Below are positions 8,585-18,420 of a DNA stretch of 64,000 bases, one piece after another (the first letter of the stretch is position 1; every line of letters starts with the position of its first letter). Both the position numbers and the translations under genes were made by a program. Source of the DNA: Bacteroidota bacterium (GTDB taxonomy: Bacteria; Bacteroidota; Bacteroidia; Cytophagales; Cytophagaceae); assembly GCA_023458555.1 (NCBI GenBank), contig JAEWYS010000004.1:372001-436000 (forward strand). The letters run 5' to 3'. The notes under the pieces were generated by a model. It ran no database searches and was not told the DNA's origin. It was given only the letters and a program-made list of their open reading frames with translations.

Positions 8585-10639
8585 CTAAACAAACTTTATA
8601 ATTAAAAAAGTATAATCGTCATTTAGTTCATTCTTACCGGTAAAGCTGTACAAATCATCCACCAGCTTTCCGCTGATTTGCTTGGAGTTTAATCGTACAT
8701 TTTCTTCAATCACCGATCTCAGCCGCTGTGAACCATACTCTTCTCCGTCTTCATTTTTAGCTTCGATAATACCATCGGTATACAAAACAAGCACATCACC
8801 ACTCTCATACCCCAGCTCTGCTTCTTCTATGTGGCGCCCATATTCCCCGCTTCTTAAAAGCCCGAGTCCGAGCCCGCGGTTTTCAAAATACCGGGCTTCT
8901 CCGCTCGCAGCATTGAAAAAAAGCGGCGGACAATGACCTGCCCGGGCATACTTTATTTTTTTCCGGCAAACATCAATATAGAAAAGTGTGGAAGTTATAA
9001 AAGTAGCTTTTTCCAGACACCGGCTCAGTGCACTGTTTGCAAGCTTCATAAACTCGTTACTGCTTACCTCCAGCTGGACAAGACTATGGAAGACTCCTTT
9101 CATCAGGGCCATATTAAATGCCGCACTTGTACCACTGCCGGATACATCGCCTATAATCAGAGCAAGCTTCTCTTTATCAAACTCGAAATAATCAAAGTAA
9201 TCACCGCCGATCTGATCGGCAGATTTTGAAAAAGAGCTAATCTCCAGATGAATATTGACCAGCATACTGGCAGGGAGCAGGCTTTGCTGCACTTTTTTCG
9301 CAATCGCAAGCTCCTCCTTGTACCGCTCATTTTCGACCGCCTCCGAAATGAGGCGAAAGTTTTTTAATGCAATGCTGGCCTGAGTTGCAAAGGTAAAGAT
9401 GATATCCATCATCTCTTTATCAAAACCGTCCATAAGATTCTTGAGCAATACAAGATTACCCATCTTATAGTTGTGTGATGACAATGGAATAAGCAACAGA
9501 GATTCGACCGGCAGGTTTTTTATTTTCCCGCTTTCGGGATAGCTTTTCAGATCTTTTATATAATGAGGCTCATTGTCAATGAGTATCTTGTTTTTTCTAA
9601 GTATTTTTTTTATTTCAAACACATCGATCTCACTGATGCCTTTTGTCAGAAAAGCTGTATAATTCCCGTTTTCATCCATTATTTCAAGCCAGGCCGAATC
9701 CGCCATGACAATATCCATGCTGCTTTCAAAAAGCGTATTGTATACCTCCTCTTCCTTAGTCCCCATCTGAATAGACTGGCTTAAGCGCTGAAAGATCATC
9801 ACTTCACCAAATTTCTGCTCAAAAACAGATGAGGTCGGAAGGTTGAAAAACAAGACAAGCAATGAAATAAATGAATTGAGGCAAAGAAAGCCAAACATCG
9901 CCAGTACAAACGTATTGTTCAACAGATCAATAACCAGAATCTGCGTGTGATGCTGTTCATAAATCTGCTGAATAAATGTAATGCTGATAAGGATAATAAG
10001 GGTAATAAGTAAAATGCTTTGCCATTTCTGATTGTAATTCAGAAATGCAACCCACTTAAGATTGAAAGAAAGAATGAGAGCAAATACCACCAGCGGAAAA
10101 GAAATAATCAGGAATGGCGTGCTGGTCAGCTCGAGAGCAAAAAAGTTTGTAAGAATCGACAGCAGAACCAGAATCTCGAAAATATACCAGGCCTGATGCG
10201 TAATCTCGGATTTCTGATACAGATTCATCCGCTTCCAGACATAAAACCCGTTGGCAATAAATACAATGATCAATCCTATATTGATATGATACAGTACATT
10301 GACCAGATAAATATTGTCCGAAAGTGAGGTTTCATTGATCAGATAGAGAAAGAACTTTATAAAAAGGGAAAAGAAAATGGTAAATGCCCCTATTATGAAT
10401 ACCTGCCACAGCTGCTCGAGAAAATTTCTGTTTTTACTTCGTTCGGTATTGAGTTTGAAGCTTAAAAAAGTAAATAGAAAAAACAATGATAAAAGCAGAT
10501 ATACAAAAAAATCACTAATAAAAAATCCTTTACCATTTATAACCGCATAAATGGTATACAAATCAATTGCAAGCAAAAAGACCCAGCATATAATGCTGAG
10601 TCCTATGTAAATATTAAAGTATTTTTTCAGATATGACAT
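8585..10639 (-). CDS. Membrane-anchored GAF-SpoIIE (PP2C) serine phosphatase
   Basis: This 684-residue protein probably dephosphorylates the STAS protein encoded downstream in response to a signal. Residues 1-270 hold about eight hydrophobic membrane segments. A GAF-like domain covers about 290-430 (FQRLSQSIQMGTKEEEVYNTL onwards). The SpoIIE/PP2C domain covers about 450-684, with metal-binding stretches GGDYFDYFEFDKEKLALIIG, DVSGSG, LVLYTDGIIEAKN and the final LNDDYTFLIIKF. It lies 5 bp downstream of guaB, so it may be co-transcribed. The membrane domain is not a sensor type I can name. Confidence 0.9.
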   Translation of the reverse strand: MSYLKKYFNIYIGLSIICWVFLLAIDLYTIYAVINGKGFFISDFFVYLLLSLFFLFTFLSFKLNTERSKNRNFLEQLWQVFIIGAFTIFFSLFIKFFLYLINETSLSDNIYLVNVLYHINIGLIIVFIANGFYVWKRMNLYQKSEITHQAWYIFEILVLLSILTNFFALELTSTPFLIISFPLVVFALILSFNLKWVAFLNYNQKWQSILLITLIILISITFIQQIYEQHHTQILVIDLLNNTFVLAMFGFLCLNSFISLLVLFFNLPTSSVFEQKFGEVMIFQRLSQSIQMGTKEEEVYNTLFESSMDIVMADSAWLEIMDENGNYTAFLTKGISEIDVFEIKKILRKNKILIDNEPHYIKDLKSYPESGKIKNLPVESLLLIPLSSHNYKMGNLVLLKNLMDGFDKEMMDIIFTFATQASIALKNFRLISEAVENERYKEELAIAKKVQQSLLPASMLVNIHLEISSFSKSADQIGGDYFDYFEFDKEKLALIIGDVSGSGTSAAFNMALMKGVFHSLVQLEVSSNEFMKLANSALSRCLEKATFITSTLFYIDVCRKKIKYARAGHCPPLFFNAASGEARYFENRGLGLGLLRSGEYGRHIEEAELGYESGDVLVLYTDGIIEAKNEDGEEYGSQRLRSVIEENVRLNSKQISGKLVDDLYSFTGKNELNDDYTFLIIKFV

Positions 10640-10644
10640 ACTCC

Positions 10645-12120
10645 TTACCGGCTATAGTTTGGAGCTTCTCTGGTTATAGCCACATCATGGGGATGACTTT
10701 CGCGGACCCCCGCAGAAGTAATCTGTACAAACTTAGCTCTTTGCATTTCCGGGATGTCATGCGCGCCGCAATAGCCCATACCGGCTTTCAAACCGCCAAC
10801 CAGCTGATAAATAACTTCTGCAACCTTGCCTTTGAAAGGAACTCTTCCGACAATACCTTCAGGAACAAGCTTTTTTATATCGTCTTCCGCATCCTGGAAA
10901 TAACGGTCTTTTGAACCTTCTTCCATAGCTTCCAGAGACCCCATGCCACGATACGATTTGAACTTTCTTCCTTCGTATATGATCACCTCTCCAGGCGCTT
11001 CTTCCGTTCCGGCAAGCAGTGAGCCAACCATTATTGAATCCGCCCCCGCTGCAATAGCTTTGGCAATGTCACCTGAAAAACGAATACCGCCGTCTGCAAT
11101 TACAGGCACTCCAAGAGATTTTAATGCTTTTGCGGCTTCATAAACAGCCGTAAGCTGAGGCATACCAACACCGGCTATAACCCTTGTCGTACATATGCTT
11201 CCCGGACCAATACCTACTTTGACTGCATCGGCTCCGGCCTCGGCCAGCGCCACTGCTCCTTCTGCTGTAGCGATATTTCCGGCTATGATCTGAAGATCCG
11301 GAAATTTATCTTTTACTTTTCGTACTGTATCGATCACCCCTTTGGAATGCCCATGAGCCGTATCAATACTAACTACATCTACTCCTGCTTTTACCAGAGC
11401 CTCTACCCGCTCAAGAATATCGGCTGTAACCCCGACTGCCGCTCCTACCCGCAACCGGCCAAATTCATCCTTGCATGCTTCGGGTCTGTCCTTTCTCTTC
11501 AGAATATCTTTGTAGGTTATCAGACCTTTCAGATTTCCTGCTTCATCAACGATCGGAAGTTTTTCTATTTTATGCTGCTGAAGAATTTCTTCGGCTTTGG
11601 CGAGATCAATACCGACATTGGCCGTGATCAGATTCTCACGGGTCATGATCTCTGTGATTTTCCGGGAGGTATTCTTTTCAAAACGGATATCCCGGTTTGT
11701 GATAATACCTACAAGCTTGCCGGCTTTATCCACCACAGGAATCCCACCGATCTTATGATCTTTCATGATAGCCAGGGCATCCTGCAATACAGAACTCTCA
11801 TCCAGCGTAATAGGATCCAGGATCATTCCGCTCTCAGACCGCTTCACTCTTTTCACCTGATCTGCCTGCGCCGCAATACTCATGTTTTTATGAATGATAC
11901 CAATTCCTCCAAGGTGAGCCATGGAGATTGCCAGTTCGTATTCCGAAACCGTATCCATTGCAGCTGATACAAGAGGAATGTTCAGTATTATTTTTTTGGT
12001 GAGTCTGGTCTGCGTGTTGGTATTTCTTGGCAGAACTTCTGAGTAGGCCGGAAGCAACAATACATCATCGTATGTCAAGGCCAAAGCGAAAAACTTGGAA
12101 GCGTCCTGAGTTAGAGACAT
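10645..12120 (-). CDS. guaB: Inosine-5'-monophosphate dehydrogenase
   Basis: This protein oxidises IMP to XMP with NAD+, the committed step to GMP. It has 491 residues from ATG 12120 (a TTG at 12126 is less likely). The N-terminus shows ALTYDDVLLLPAYSEVLP. Two CBS domains lie at about residues 95-215 and are linked to nucleotide regulation in the family. The catalytic loop is GIGPGSICTTRVIAGVGMPQ with the active-site Cys. The flap region includes YRGMGSLEAM, and the C-terminus has GGLKAGMGYCGA. Length is normal. A good Bacteroidota promoter sits just upstream. Confidence 0.98.
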   Translation of the reverse strand: MSLTQDASKFFALALTYDDVLLLPAYSEVLPRNTNTQTRLTKKIILNIPLVSAAMDTVSEYELAISMAHLGGIGIIHKNMSIAAQADQVKRVKRSESGMILDPITLDESSVLQDALAIMKDHKIGGIPVVDKAGKLVGIITNRDIRFEKNTSRKITEIMTRENLITANVGIDLAKAEEILQQHKIEKLPIVDEAGNLKGLITYKDILKRKDRPEACKDEFGRLRVGAAVGVTADILERVEALVKAGVDVVSIDTAHGHSKGVIDTVRKVKDKFPDLQIIAGNIATAEGAVALAEAGADAVKVGIGPGSICTTRVIAGVGMPQLTAVYEAAKALKSLGVPVIADGGIRFSGDIAKAIAAGADSIMVGSLLAGTEEAPGEVIIYEGRKFKSYRGMGSLEAMEEGSKDRYFQDAEDDIKKLVPEGIVGRVPFKGKVAEVIYQLVGGLKAGMGYCGAHDIPEMQRAKFVQITSAGVRESHPHDVAITREAPNYSR

Positions 12121-12153
12121 TTGCAAATACGTTTAAGTCTGTTATTTGCGGGG

Positions 12154-12185
12154 CAAAATTAGGGAGTATTTATGAGATTAAAAAC
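12154..12185 (-). promoter_or_regulatory. Probable guaB promoter
   Basis: On the minus strand TAATTTTG (12154-12161) matches the Bacteroidota -7 consensus TAnnTTTG completely. About 20 bases upstream is a T-rich GTTT/TTTT (12182-12185) where TTTG is expected, an imperfect -33 box. The 5' leader to the guaB ATG would be about 30 bases. Confidence 0.5.
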
Positions 12186-12240
12186 AGATTTGCGAATTAA
12201 AGTTTTTCTACGTCACTTTTTTCTTATCTGTTATGGCTCT

Positions 12241-13572
12241 TTACAACCGATTGGCTGATTTCAGTTCCAGGTATTTGTTGATGACATGAATAGTAAGCTG
12301 TTCCGGTGAAGTAAGCATGGTTGCGATTCCATACCGGCTAAGCTCTTTCACAATACGTTCCTTTTCCATGAGCAGGGTTTCGACAGCTGTTTTAGTGTAA
12401 ATATCATCTACACTTTCTGATCGTCTGTCAAGAAAACTTTTCAGTATTACATCCTCAAAAAAAACGACAACCAGCAAATGACGGCTGGCCAGCCTCCGGA
12501 TCAGGGCAATCTGACGGCTGAGCGATGCCGAGCTCTCAAAATTTGTAAAAAGAAACAGCAGGCTCCTGTTAGGCAGATTTTTCCATAAGGATGTAAACAG
12601 CCCCGACATATCGGATTCATGATATGCGGTCTTTTCCAGATAAAGTGTCTGCAGGATAGTATTCAGCTGATTATTGTCTGACGAGGCTTTCAGAAACGTA
12701 TCTACCTTTCTGTTAAAAGTTACCAATCCGGCCTTATCGTATTTTTTCAGCGCAAGGTGTGACAGCATCAGACTGGCATTGATGGAATAATCCAGCAGAG
12801 ACATTCCCTTAAAAGGCAATTCCATAGACCTCCCTTTATCCAGAATGCAGTAAATCTGCCGGGCCCGTTCGTCCTGATACTGATTGACCATCAGATGCTG
12901 GTTTCTTGCCGTAGCTTTCCAGTTGATCACCCGCAGATCATCACCCTCCACGTAATTTCTCACCTGATCAAACTCCTGGCTATGACCAAGCTTTCGATAC
13001 CTCCGTATACCGTTTTCCTTAAGCCTGTTTGCCTGCATCTGCAATTCATACGATTTCAGCATTAAAAACGAAGGATATACGCTCACTTCCTGGTTCTGTG
13101 CAAACTGATATCTTCTGCTCAGAAGCCGAAACGGTCCGGAAGCAAAAACATTTAATGCTCCGAATGAATAGACACCTCTTTTCACCGGCCGAAGTGTATA
13201 GGACAATTGCTCCGTTGCTCCCGGTTTCATATAGGACTTTATGAAAAAATCCCTGATCTGAAACTGAAAAGGCAATTCATCGATTATCAGAATCTGCAGA
13301 GGGAACGTATAGGACGAATGTACTGTAATCGATACATCATTGTCATCTCCGTTGGAAAAACGCTCCTGACAGGTACGGAATGCGGATATTCCCTGTTTTG
13401 TTCTGTACAGGGCAATCAGATCCAAACCAATCAGCACTATAGTCACCAGCAGCAGCACCTTACCCACTATCAGAAAGCCCGGTATAAGGAATGCCAGAAT
13501 AAAAACCAGCACATTGGCGATCAGAAAAACGGAAAGTGAACGATCTATATAAAGGCTTTTGAACAGTTTCAT
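12241..13572 (-). CDS. DUF58 domain protein, MoxR partner
   Basis: This 443-residue protein has two membrane segments at the N-terminus (VFLIANVLVFILAFLIPGFL and the next stretch) and a DUF58/vWA-like C-terminal half. The signature region reads RKLGHSQEFDQVRNYVEGDD then RVINWKATARN, followed by a MIDAS-like CILDKGRSM. DUF58 proteins are regularly encoded with MoxR ATPases and are thought to be assembled or activated by them. Its ATG overlaps the MoxR stop by one base. It is the last gene of the six-gene minus-strand operon that starts at 18.4 kb. Confidence 0.88.
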   Translation of the reverse strand: MKLFKSLYIDRSLSVFLIANVLVFILAFLIPGFLIVGKVLLLVTIVLIGLDLIALYRTKQGISAFRTCQERFSNGDDNDVSITVHSSYTFPLQILIIDELPFQFQIRDFFIKSYMKPGATEQLSYTLRPVKRGVYSFGALNVFASGPFRLLSRRYQFAQNQEVSVYPSFLMLKSYELQMQANRLKENGIRRYRKLGHSQEFDQVRNYVEGDDLRVINWKATARNQHLMVNQYQDERARQIYCILDKGRSMELPFKGMSLLDYSINASLMLSHLALKKYDKAGLVTFNRKVDTFLKASSDNNQLNTILQTLYLEKTAYHESDMSGLFTSLWKNLPNRSLLFLFTNFESSASLSRQIALIRRLASRHLLVVVFFEDVILKSFLDRRSESVDDIYTKTAVETLLMEKERIVKELSRYGIATMLTSPEQLTIHVINKYLELKSANRL

Positions 13573-14549
13573 TAGTTGGGCACTTCAATGCCTTTTACAA
13601 TCTGATCTATAACCTGCCGGGCCTGCATCCCCTCCATTTCCTTTTCTGCGGAAAGAACAATTCTGTGGTTGAGAATCTCGGGCAGTACAAAACGGATATC
13701 GTCCGGCACGACAAAATCCCGTCCATTCATCAGAGCCACTGCCCTGGATGCTCTGACCACCGCCAGCGAAGCTCTCGGCGAGGCTCCCAGATACAGCGAA
13801 GCATGATGTCTGGTTGCATAGACAATCTGCGCAATATACCGGCACAGTGGTTCTTCGATCAGTACATTGCGGGCCATTGCCTGGTATGCTGCAAGCTGCT
13901 CCGCAGTGAGCAAAGGTTTAACTGTATTGAGGTCCACATCTCCCTTTCTGCTCTGAAAGCCGTTTATGATCGCAATTTCTTCCTCAAGACTCGGATAACC
14001 GACATCAATCTTAAACATAAATCTGTCCAGCTGAGCTTCCGGAAGCCGGTAGGTACCTTCCTGCTCCAGCGGATTTTGTGTTGCCATAATCATAAATGGC
14101 CTGGTAAGCGGGTACGTGATACCATCGACTGTTATCTGTCGCTCCTCCATGACCTCAAACAAGGCTGACTGTGTTTTGGCAGGAGCTCTGTTGATCTCAT
14201 CGATCAATACATAGTTTGAAAATACAGGCCCTTTCTTAAAATGAAACGAATTATCTCCCTGCTTATAAATACTTGTACCCAGCACATCCGAAGGCAGCAT
14301 ATCCGGTGTAAACTGAATCCGGCTGAATGAGATAGAGAGGGTTCTTGAAAGCAGTTTGGATATCAGGGTTTTTGCCACTCCAGGCACACCTTCCAGCAAT
14401 ACATGCCCTTCGGCCAGAAGTGCCGTAATCAGCATATCAATCAGCTTTTCCTGCCCGACGATAATCTGACCAACTTCTTTTTTTATCCCGGCAATGCTAT
14501 CGGTAATGGCCGAAAGATCGGTTCTGGACTCGAATAAATTATTTTCCAT
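13572..14549 (-). CDS. MoxR-family AAA+ ATPase
   Basis: This 325-residue ATPase is the second MoxR of the window. It has Walker A GVPGVAKT, Walker B LIDEINRAPAKTQ, sensor 1 ATQNPLEQEGTYRLPEAQLDRF and the lid motif GASPRASLAVVRASRA. It lies between the DUF4350 gene (3 bp gap) and the DUF58 gene (1 bp overlap), the usual setting for this subfamily. The gene group probably works on a cell-envelope or stress function, which is inferred from other bacteria with the same order. Confidence 0.93.
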   Translation of the reverse strand: MENNLFESRTDLSAITDSIAGIKKEVGQIIVGQEKLIDMLITALLAEGHVLLEGVPGVAKTLISKLLSRTLSISFSRIQFTPDMLPSDVLGTSIYKQGDNSFHFKKGPVFSNYVLIDEINRAPAKTQSALFEVMEERQITVDGITYPLTRPFMIMATQNPLEQEGTYRLPEAQLDRFMFKIDVGYPSLEEEIAIINGFQSRKGDVDLNTVKPLLTAEQLAAYQAMARNVLIEEPLCRYIAQIVYATRHHASLYLGASPRASLAVVRASRAVALMNGRDFVVPDDIRFVLPEILNHRIVLSAEKEMEGMQARQVIDQIVKGIEVPN

Positions 14550-14551
14550 CG

Positions 14552-15760
14552 TTATTGTTTTGCAGCATCATATAGTTCTTCCAGGAGCGTGTTCAGGATT
14601 TCCATTGTTACAGCACCGGCAATATCATTGCTGTAAATACTCCTGGAAACATATTCCAGCCGGGATAGCATTTCCTTGTCTATACCAGTCTTCTGATGGA
14701 CGGTATCCACAAAATCCCGGTCAGTAATCCTGGATGAAATATGAAAATTTTTTCGTAAATAAAATTCAACGTAATGAATCCGTTTTACCGCAGCCTGTTT
14801 CTGATTGCCATACCCCTGATAAAGACTTCCGATGGTCCGGGCAAAAAGCAGGCGCTCATTCACCGGTTCAGGTATTACAGGGATAATCCGCTGCTTTCGT
14901 TTGGCTCCGAAGATCATAAAAACGGCCAGGCCTGCCAATGCGATATACATAGCCCATTTCAGCGCCCGATCGCTCATAATAAACCTCAGAGGAGATTCTG
15001 AAACAGCCTGTCTGTTTCTGTTTCCCGGTTTGTAATACTCATCCCAGTTCACGTTTTCAACCGGAAGACAGGACAAGGTTTGTTCAATCAGCAAAGCGCC
15101 CTGTGATTGAAGAATATGGAAATTGGTAAACAATAACGGCGTGCTGCTAAGTAAAAACTGACCTTCGCCATATCTGATACGGATACAGGTAATATCACCG
15201 TTTTGTGTCCTGGTCAGCACTTCGGTATCAACAGAGTCAAAATCTGTAAAACCAGCTTCAACCATCGCCTTGTTGACCACAAAAACGCTTGTATCTGTAT
15301 GAAGCCCGGGCACATTCATCAATAATTGAACAGAGTCCGGATTTGAACTCATCGGGAAAAAACGCGTGATAAACTCCGTTTTTATCTGCAGGGAATCTGC
15401 CAGAGGACCGGATATCTGACTCGCGGCCACAAACACATTGCCGCCTTCCTGCACGAAATAAAGCAACCAGTCAGCATCTTCCTCTGAGAGTGCAAATTCG
15501 TTGGTTACAAACACATAATTCTCTCCATATAAATCATTCTCCTCAATATAAACCGCACTGCGTTGCCGCACTTTGCTCAGGTCTTTCTCAGGGAAAATAT
15601 CAGGCAGGAGCGAGTACAGTAACTTATTGCCATAGGGAATATGATCTTCTGATGAGAAGCTCTGCTTCCAGTCCGTAGGTTCCGGAAGCAGCATCCTGAT
15701 TACTATACCCAGAAGAATAATTCCGGCCAGTGGTAAACTATATTTCAGCTCCCTGTTCAA
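14552..15760 (-). CDS. DUF4350 family membrane protein
   Basis: This 402-residue protein has an N-terminal membrane segment (SLPLAGIILLGIVIRMLL), a periplasmic region of about 240 residues that includes a GATase-like stretch (WLLYFVQEGGNVFVAASQIS), a second membrane segment near 270 (WAMYIALAGLAVFMIFGA) and a cytoplasmic helical tail. This is the layout of DUF4350 proteins found next to MoxR and DUF58. The start appears to be TTG at 15760, which overlaps the upstream stop by four bases (TTGA); no nearby ATG fits. The function is unknown. Confidence 0.75.
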   Translation of the reverse strand: MNRELKYSLPLAGIILLGIVIRMLLPEPTDWKQSFSSEDHIPYGNKLLYSLLPDIFPEKDLSKVRQRSAVYIEENDLYGENYVFVTNEFALSEEDADWLLYFVQEGGNVFVAASQISGPLADSLQIKTEFITRFFPMSSNPDSVQLLMNVPGLHTDTSVFVVNKAMVEAGFTDFDSVDTEVLTRTQNGDITCIRIRYGEGQFLLSSTPLLFTNFHILQSQGALLIEQTLSCLPVENVNWDEYYKPGNRNRQAVSESPLRFIMSDRALKWAMYIALAGLAVFMIFGAKRKQRIIPVIPEPVNERLLFARTIGSLYQGYGNQKQAAVKRIHYVEFYLRKNFHISSRITDRDFVDTVHQKTGIDKEMLSRLEYVSRSIYSNDIAGAVTMEILNTLLEELYDAAKQ

Positions 15761-16488
15761 TGCCCTGTGCTTATATATTGATCGAGTGACATGAATGTTT
15801 CTTTCGCGGATTCGTACCGTAAGCGGTCAACAGGAAAATCTCCGTACCAGATGTATTCATACAGAAAACAGGCTTTGCGAAACCATTGCCTGAGTCCGGG
15901 ATCTTCCAGTTCCAGCGCATACGTTCTGTTGGTTTTCGATATTTCCCGGCTGATAAGATTTTCCCGATCCAGCTTCTGCAGCAGGCCCAGATAATGAAAA
16001 CGTACCGCAAGCCGGTAGTCGTTCTGCATGACTGCTTCTTCTGCCAGTTGCTCAAAGTCGGTATGTTCCATCTGCTGCGCGTGGGCATATAGCAGCTCCG
16101 GATCAGACTTTCGTTTTCCTTTTTTCAGAAACCAGGACCGGTCTGCTTTCAGAATTCTGAATATCAGAAAAAGTACAAAAAGCAATACCAGTGCTATGCC
16201 TGCATATTCCCACACAGAAGAAGACACATTACCAGAAAACAAACTCGCCAGTTTGTCTATTAATTCCTGCAACCAGTTACTGTCTGGTTTTGCAGCCTCT
16301 TCGATCACATAGTCATACAGGGGATCATTGCGGAAAGCCTGCAATCTTTCAGCGTCAAACTCACGAAGATATATGCTGGTACTGTCTGACAAAACGTAAA
16401 TTTTATGAGCCTGCCCGCTGGTTCTATATATGGTTATTTTCGTCGTTCGTATCAGATGGTCTTTCCTCCTGATCAGACCCAAACTCAT
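15757..16488 (-). CDS. DUF4129-type membrane protein
   Basis: This protein has about 243 residues. It has one membrane segment near residue 110 (YAGIALVLLFVLFLIFRIL) and a C-terminal DUF4129-like helical domain (YRLAVRFHYLGLLQKLDREN, then YEYIWYGDFPVD). Family members normally carry an N-terminal signal peptide before the segment seen here as YLREFDAERLQAFRNDPLYD. Here the only in-frame ATG (16488) lies 65 bp inside the upstream gene and gives a basic, non-hydrophobic leader. Either the start is a non-ATG codon near 16380-16440 or the leader has been lost. The C-terminal part is secure; the start is not. Confidence 0.75.
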   Translation of the reverse strand: MSLGLIRRKDHLIRTTKITIYRTSGQAHKIYVLSDSTSIYLREFDAERLQAFRNDPLYDYVIEEAAKPDSNWLQELIDKLASLFSGNVSSSVWEYAGIALVLLFVLFLIFRILKADRSWFLKKGKRKSDPELLYAHAQQMEHTDFEQLAEEAVMQNDYRLAVRFHYLGLLQKLDRENLISREISKTNRTYALELEDPGLRQWFRKACFLYEYIWYGDFPVDRLRYESAKETFMSLDQYISTGH

Positions 16489-17428
16489 CAATTCTGTTTT
16501 GTAAGCTGACTGCCTCCTTCGCTTCCCGGATACTTGCGTACTGCAAAGTAATAGCGATGATATTTATTGCATAACCAAAGTAACCGATCAGCATAAATAC
16601 TATTGACATGACAATCATCCAGACGCTCGCTTCTTCAAAGCCAACTGGGCCCTTTTCTATAAAATCACTTCCGCTAATCGCAGTAACAAGTACAAACGGA
16701 ATCATGGCTACAGTCATAACCATCATCTGAATCACAAAGCAGATCAGAATGACTCCAACAATTTTCCATCGATTGCCAGAAGCCAGCTGAAAACAGCGGC
16801 TTACACTCTGCCCGAAGCGTAATTTTTCGATCAGACGAACATTGAAAATCAATGCAAGCGGGGAAAAAACATACAGTAAGCCCCCAATAAATGCGATAAC
16901 TACCAGGATTGATAGCAGCACCATCACTACAGGATTCATTAGTGATGAAAACAACGTACTGAACCCAGTGCCGATAGCAACCGCTATCACAACCGCTATT
17001 GCCATAGCAAAATAAATAGCCCCGATAAACAGCATCAGCCCGATCAATGTCTTCAGAACAATCATGTAATTTTGCCGGATTGACTGCCATAGCTCAGCTA
17101 CCGTGATACCTTCATCAGCTTCTTTCTGCATATACAGTATGACGTACTGATAGATTCCTGTCAGAAAAACTGAAGCGGAGAAAACTCCTGCAACAATGAC
17201 CAGAAAATTATACAGGTAAAAAGAGGCTCCTATTCCATTGATCACAGACTTTCCCATGGAATATTGCAGCAGGGTAAACACTAAAAGCATGATCAACAGG
17301 AAAGGACCTGTGGTATAGAGCATACAACGGACAAACGACTGAAAATTTTCCCTGATAAAATCAGCCATGGTACTGACAATTTCACCAATACCTCTGATTT
17401 TGTAAAAGTTAATTTTTCCGGATTGCAT
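16424..17428 (-). CDS. Polytopic membrane protein of the MoxR/SpoIIM operon
   Basis: This 334-residue protein has about six hydrophobic segments, for example PFLLIMLLVFTLLQYSM, VLLSILVVIAFIGGLLYVFS and WMIVMSIVFMLIGYFGYAIN. A short polar N-terminus and an acidic polar tail (SDQEERPSDTNDENN) would be cytoplasmic. I do not recognise a named domain, but a protein like this recurs between the SpoIIM and DUF4129 genes in Bacteroidota. It overlaps SpoIIM by 20 bp upstream and probably the DUF4129 gene downstream, so translation is likely coupled. Confidence 0.75.
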   Translation of the reverse strand: MQSGKINFYKIRGIGEIVSTMADFIRENFQSFVRCMLYTTGPFLLIMLLVFTLLQYSMGKSVINGIGASFYLYNFLVIVAGVFSASVFLTGIYQYVILYMQKEADEGITVAELWQSIRQNYMIVLKTLIGLMLFIGAIYFAMAIAVVIAVAIGTGFSTLFSSLMNPVVMVLLSILVVIAFIGGLLYVFSPLALIFNVRLIEKLRFGQSVSRCFQLASGNRWKIVGVILICFVIQMMVMTVAMIPFVLVTAISGSDFIEKGPVGFEEASVWMIVMSIVFMLIGYFGYAINIIAITLQYASIREAKEAVSLQNRIDEFGSDQEERPSDTNDENNHI

Positions 17429-18377
17429 TTTTCTTTCTTAAGTAGAGCGGATAAACAATAAAATACATAAATACGAATAAAGCGGACAAAAAGATAATCA
17501 GCACCCGGATGAATACCGGCCACTCGGTATGCCGTGTCACAAACCCCTCGAGAAATCCGGCGACTATGAACACTGGTACCAGTCCGATTACGAGCTTTAT
17601 TCCTGTCCGGGCTGCTTTTCTGAAAGACTCAGCCCGGGAGAAAGTACCGGGAAACAATAATCCGTTTCCCATGAGAATGCCTGCCGCTCCGGCAACTATA
17701 ATCGCCGAAATTTCAAGCGTGCCATGTATCCAGATCGTCAGCGCAGAAGTAGCGAGCAGCCCTTTTGTGTAAAAAAAATACTGGAATGCGCCAAGCATAA
17801 TACCATTCTGAAACAGCACCCAGCCTGTACCGGCTGAGGTCAGTATACCCGCTACGAAGGTCAGAAACGAAACCTTAATATTGTTGATCGTAATGCCCAG
17901 AAACATCTCTGTCTGGCCCGCACTCTTATATATCGCCATCGGATCTCCTTTTTCAATATTATACAGCGTATGATCAACATAGGCAGAGCCAAGTATAAGA
18001 CGGACATAGGTATCGTCATAGCGGGCAGACAGCGCTCCAATCATGGCTGCAATTCCGAAAATAAGAAACGAATACAAAAGGTACTTCTGATTCAGGGCCA
18101 GCACTTCGGGCAGCTCCGTTGTCCAGAAGGTTACAAAACGGTTTTGTCTTTCTTTACGGTTTCGGTAAATACGCTGATGTATTCCGGCTACCAGATCATT
18201 GAGATAGATCACTGTATTGCTTTCCGGATAGTAGCTGCGGGCATAGGCCAGATCATCGGACAGCCCGATATACATGGTTGTGAGAGAATCAGGATCTGCG
18301 CTTTCTTTTCCCTCGATAATCTTCTCAAAGTCTTTCCATTTTTCCCCGTTTGCCTTCAAAAAAGCGGCTTCTCTCAT
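17409..18377 (-). CDS. Stage II sporulation protein M family (SpoIIM-like) membrane protein
   Basis: This 322-residue protein opens with the typical stretch MREAAFLKANGEKWKDFE and then has a helical cytoplasmic region (LSDDLAYARSYYPESNTVIY). About six membrane segments follow, with the conserved region IWIHGTLEISAIIVAGAAG. The SpoIIM family is found in many non-sporulating bacteria next to RDD, MoxR and DUF58 genes; here the RDD gene starts 43 bp away on the other strand. It appears to be the first gene of the minus-strand operon. The role in non-sporulators is unknown. Confidence 0.88.
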   Translation of the reverse strand: MREAAFLKANGEKWKDFEKIIEGKESADPDSLTTMYIGLSDDLAYARSYYPESNTVIYLNDLVAGIHQRIYRNRKERQNRFVTFWTTELPEVLALNQKYLLYSFLIFGIAAMIGALSARYDDTYVRLILGSAYVDHTLYNIEKGDPMAIYKSAGQTEMFLGITINNIKVSFLTFVAGILTSAGTGWVLFQNGIMLGAFQYFFYTKGLLATSALTIWIHGTLEISAIIVAGAAGILMGNGLLFPGTFSRAESFRKAARTGIKLVIGLVPVFIVAGFLEGFVTRHTEWPVFIRVLIIFLSALFVFMYFIVYPLYLRKKNAIRKN

Positions 18378-18420
18378 TCAGTTTACCTGTTTTTTTATCT
18401 AATTTAGGAAAAAATAATTA

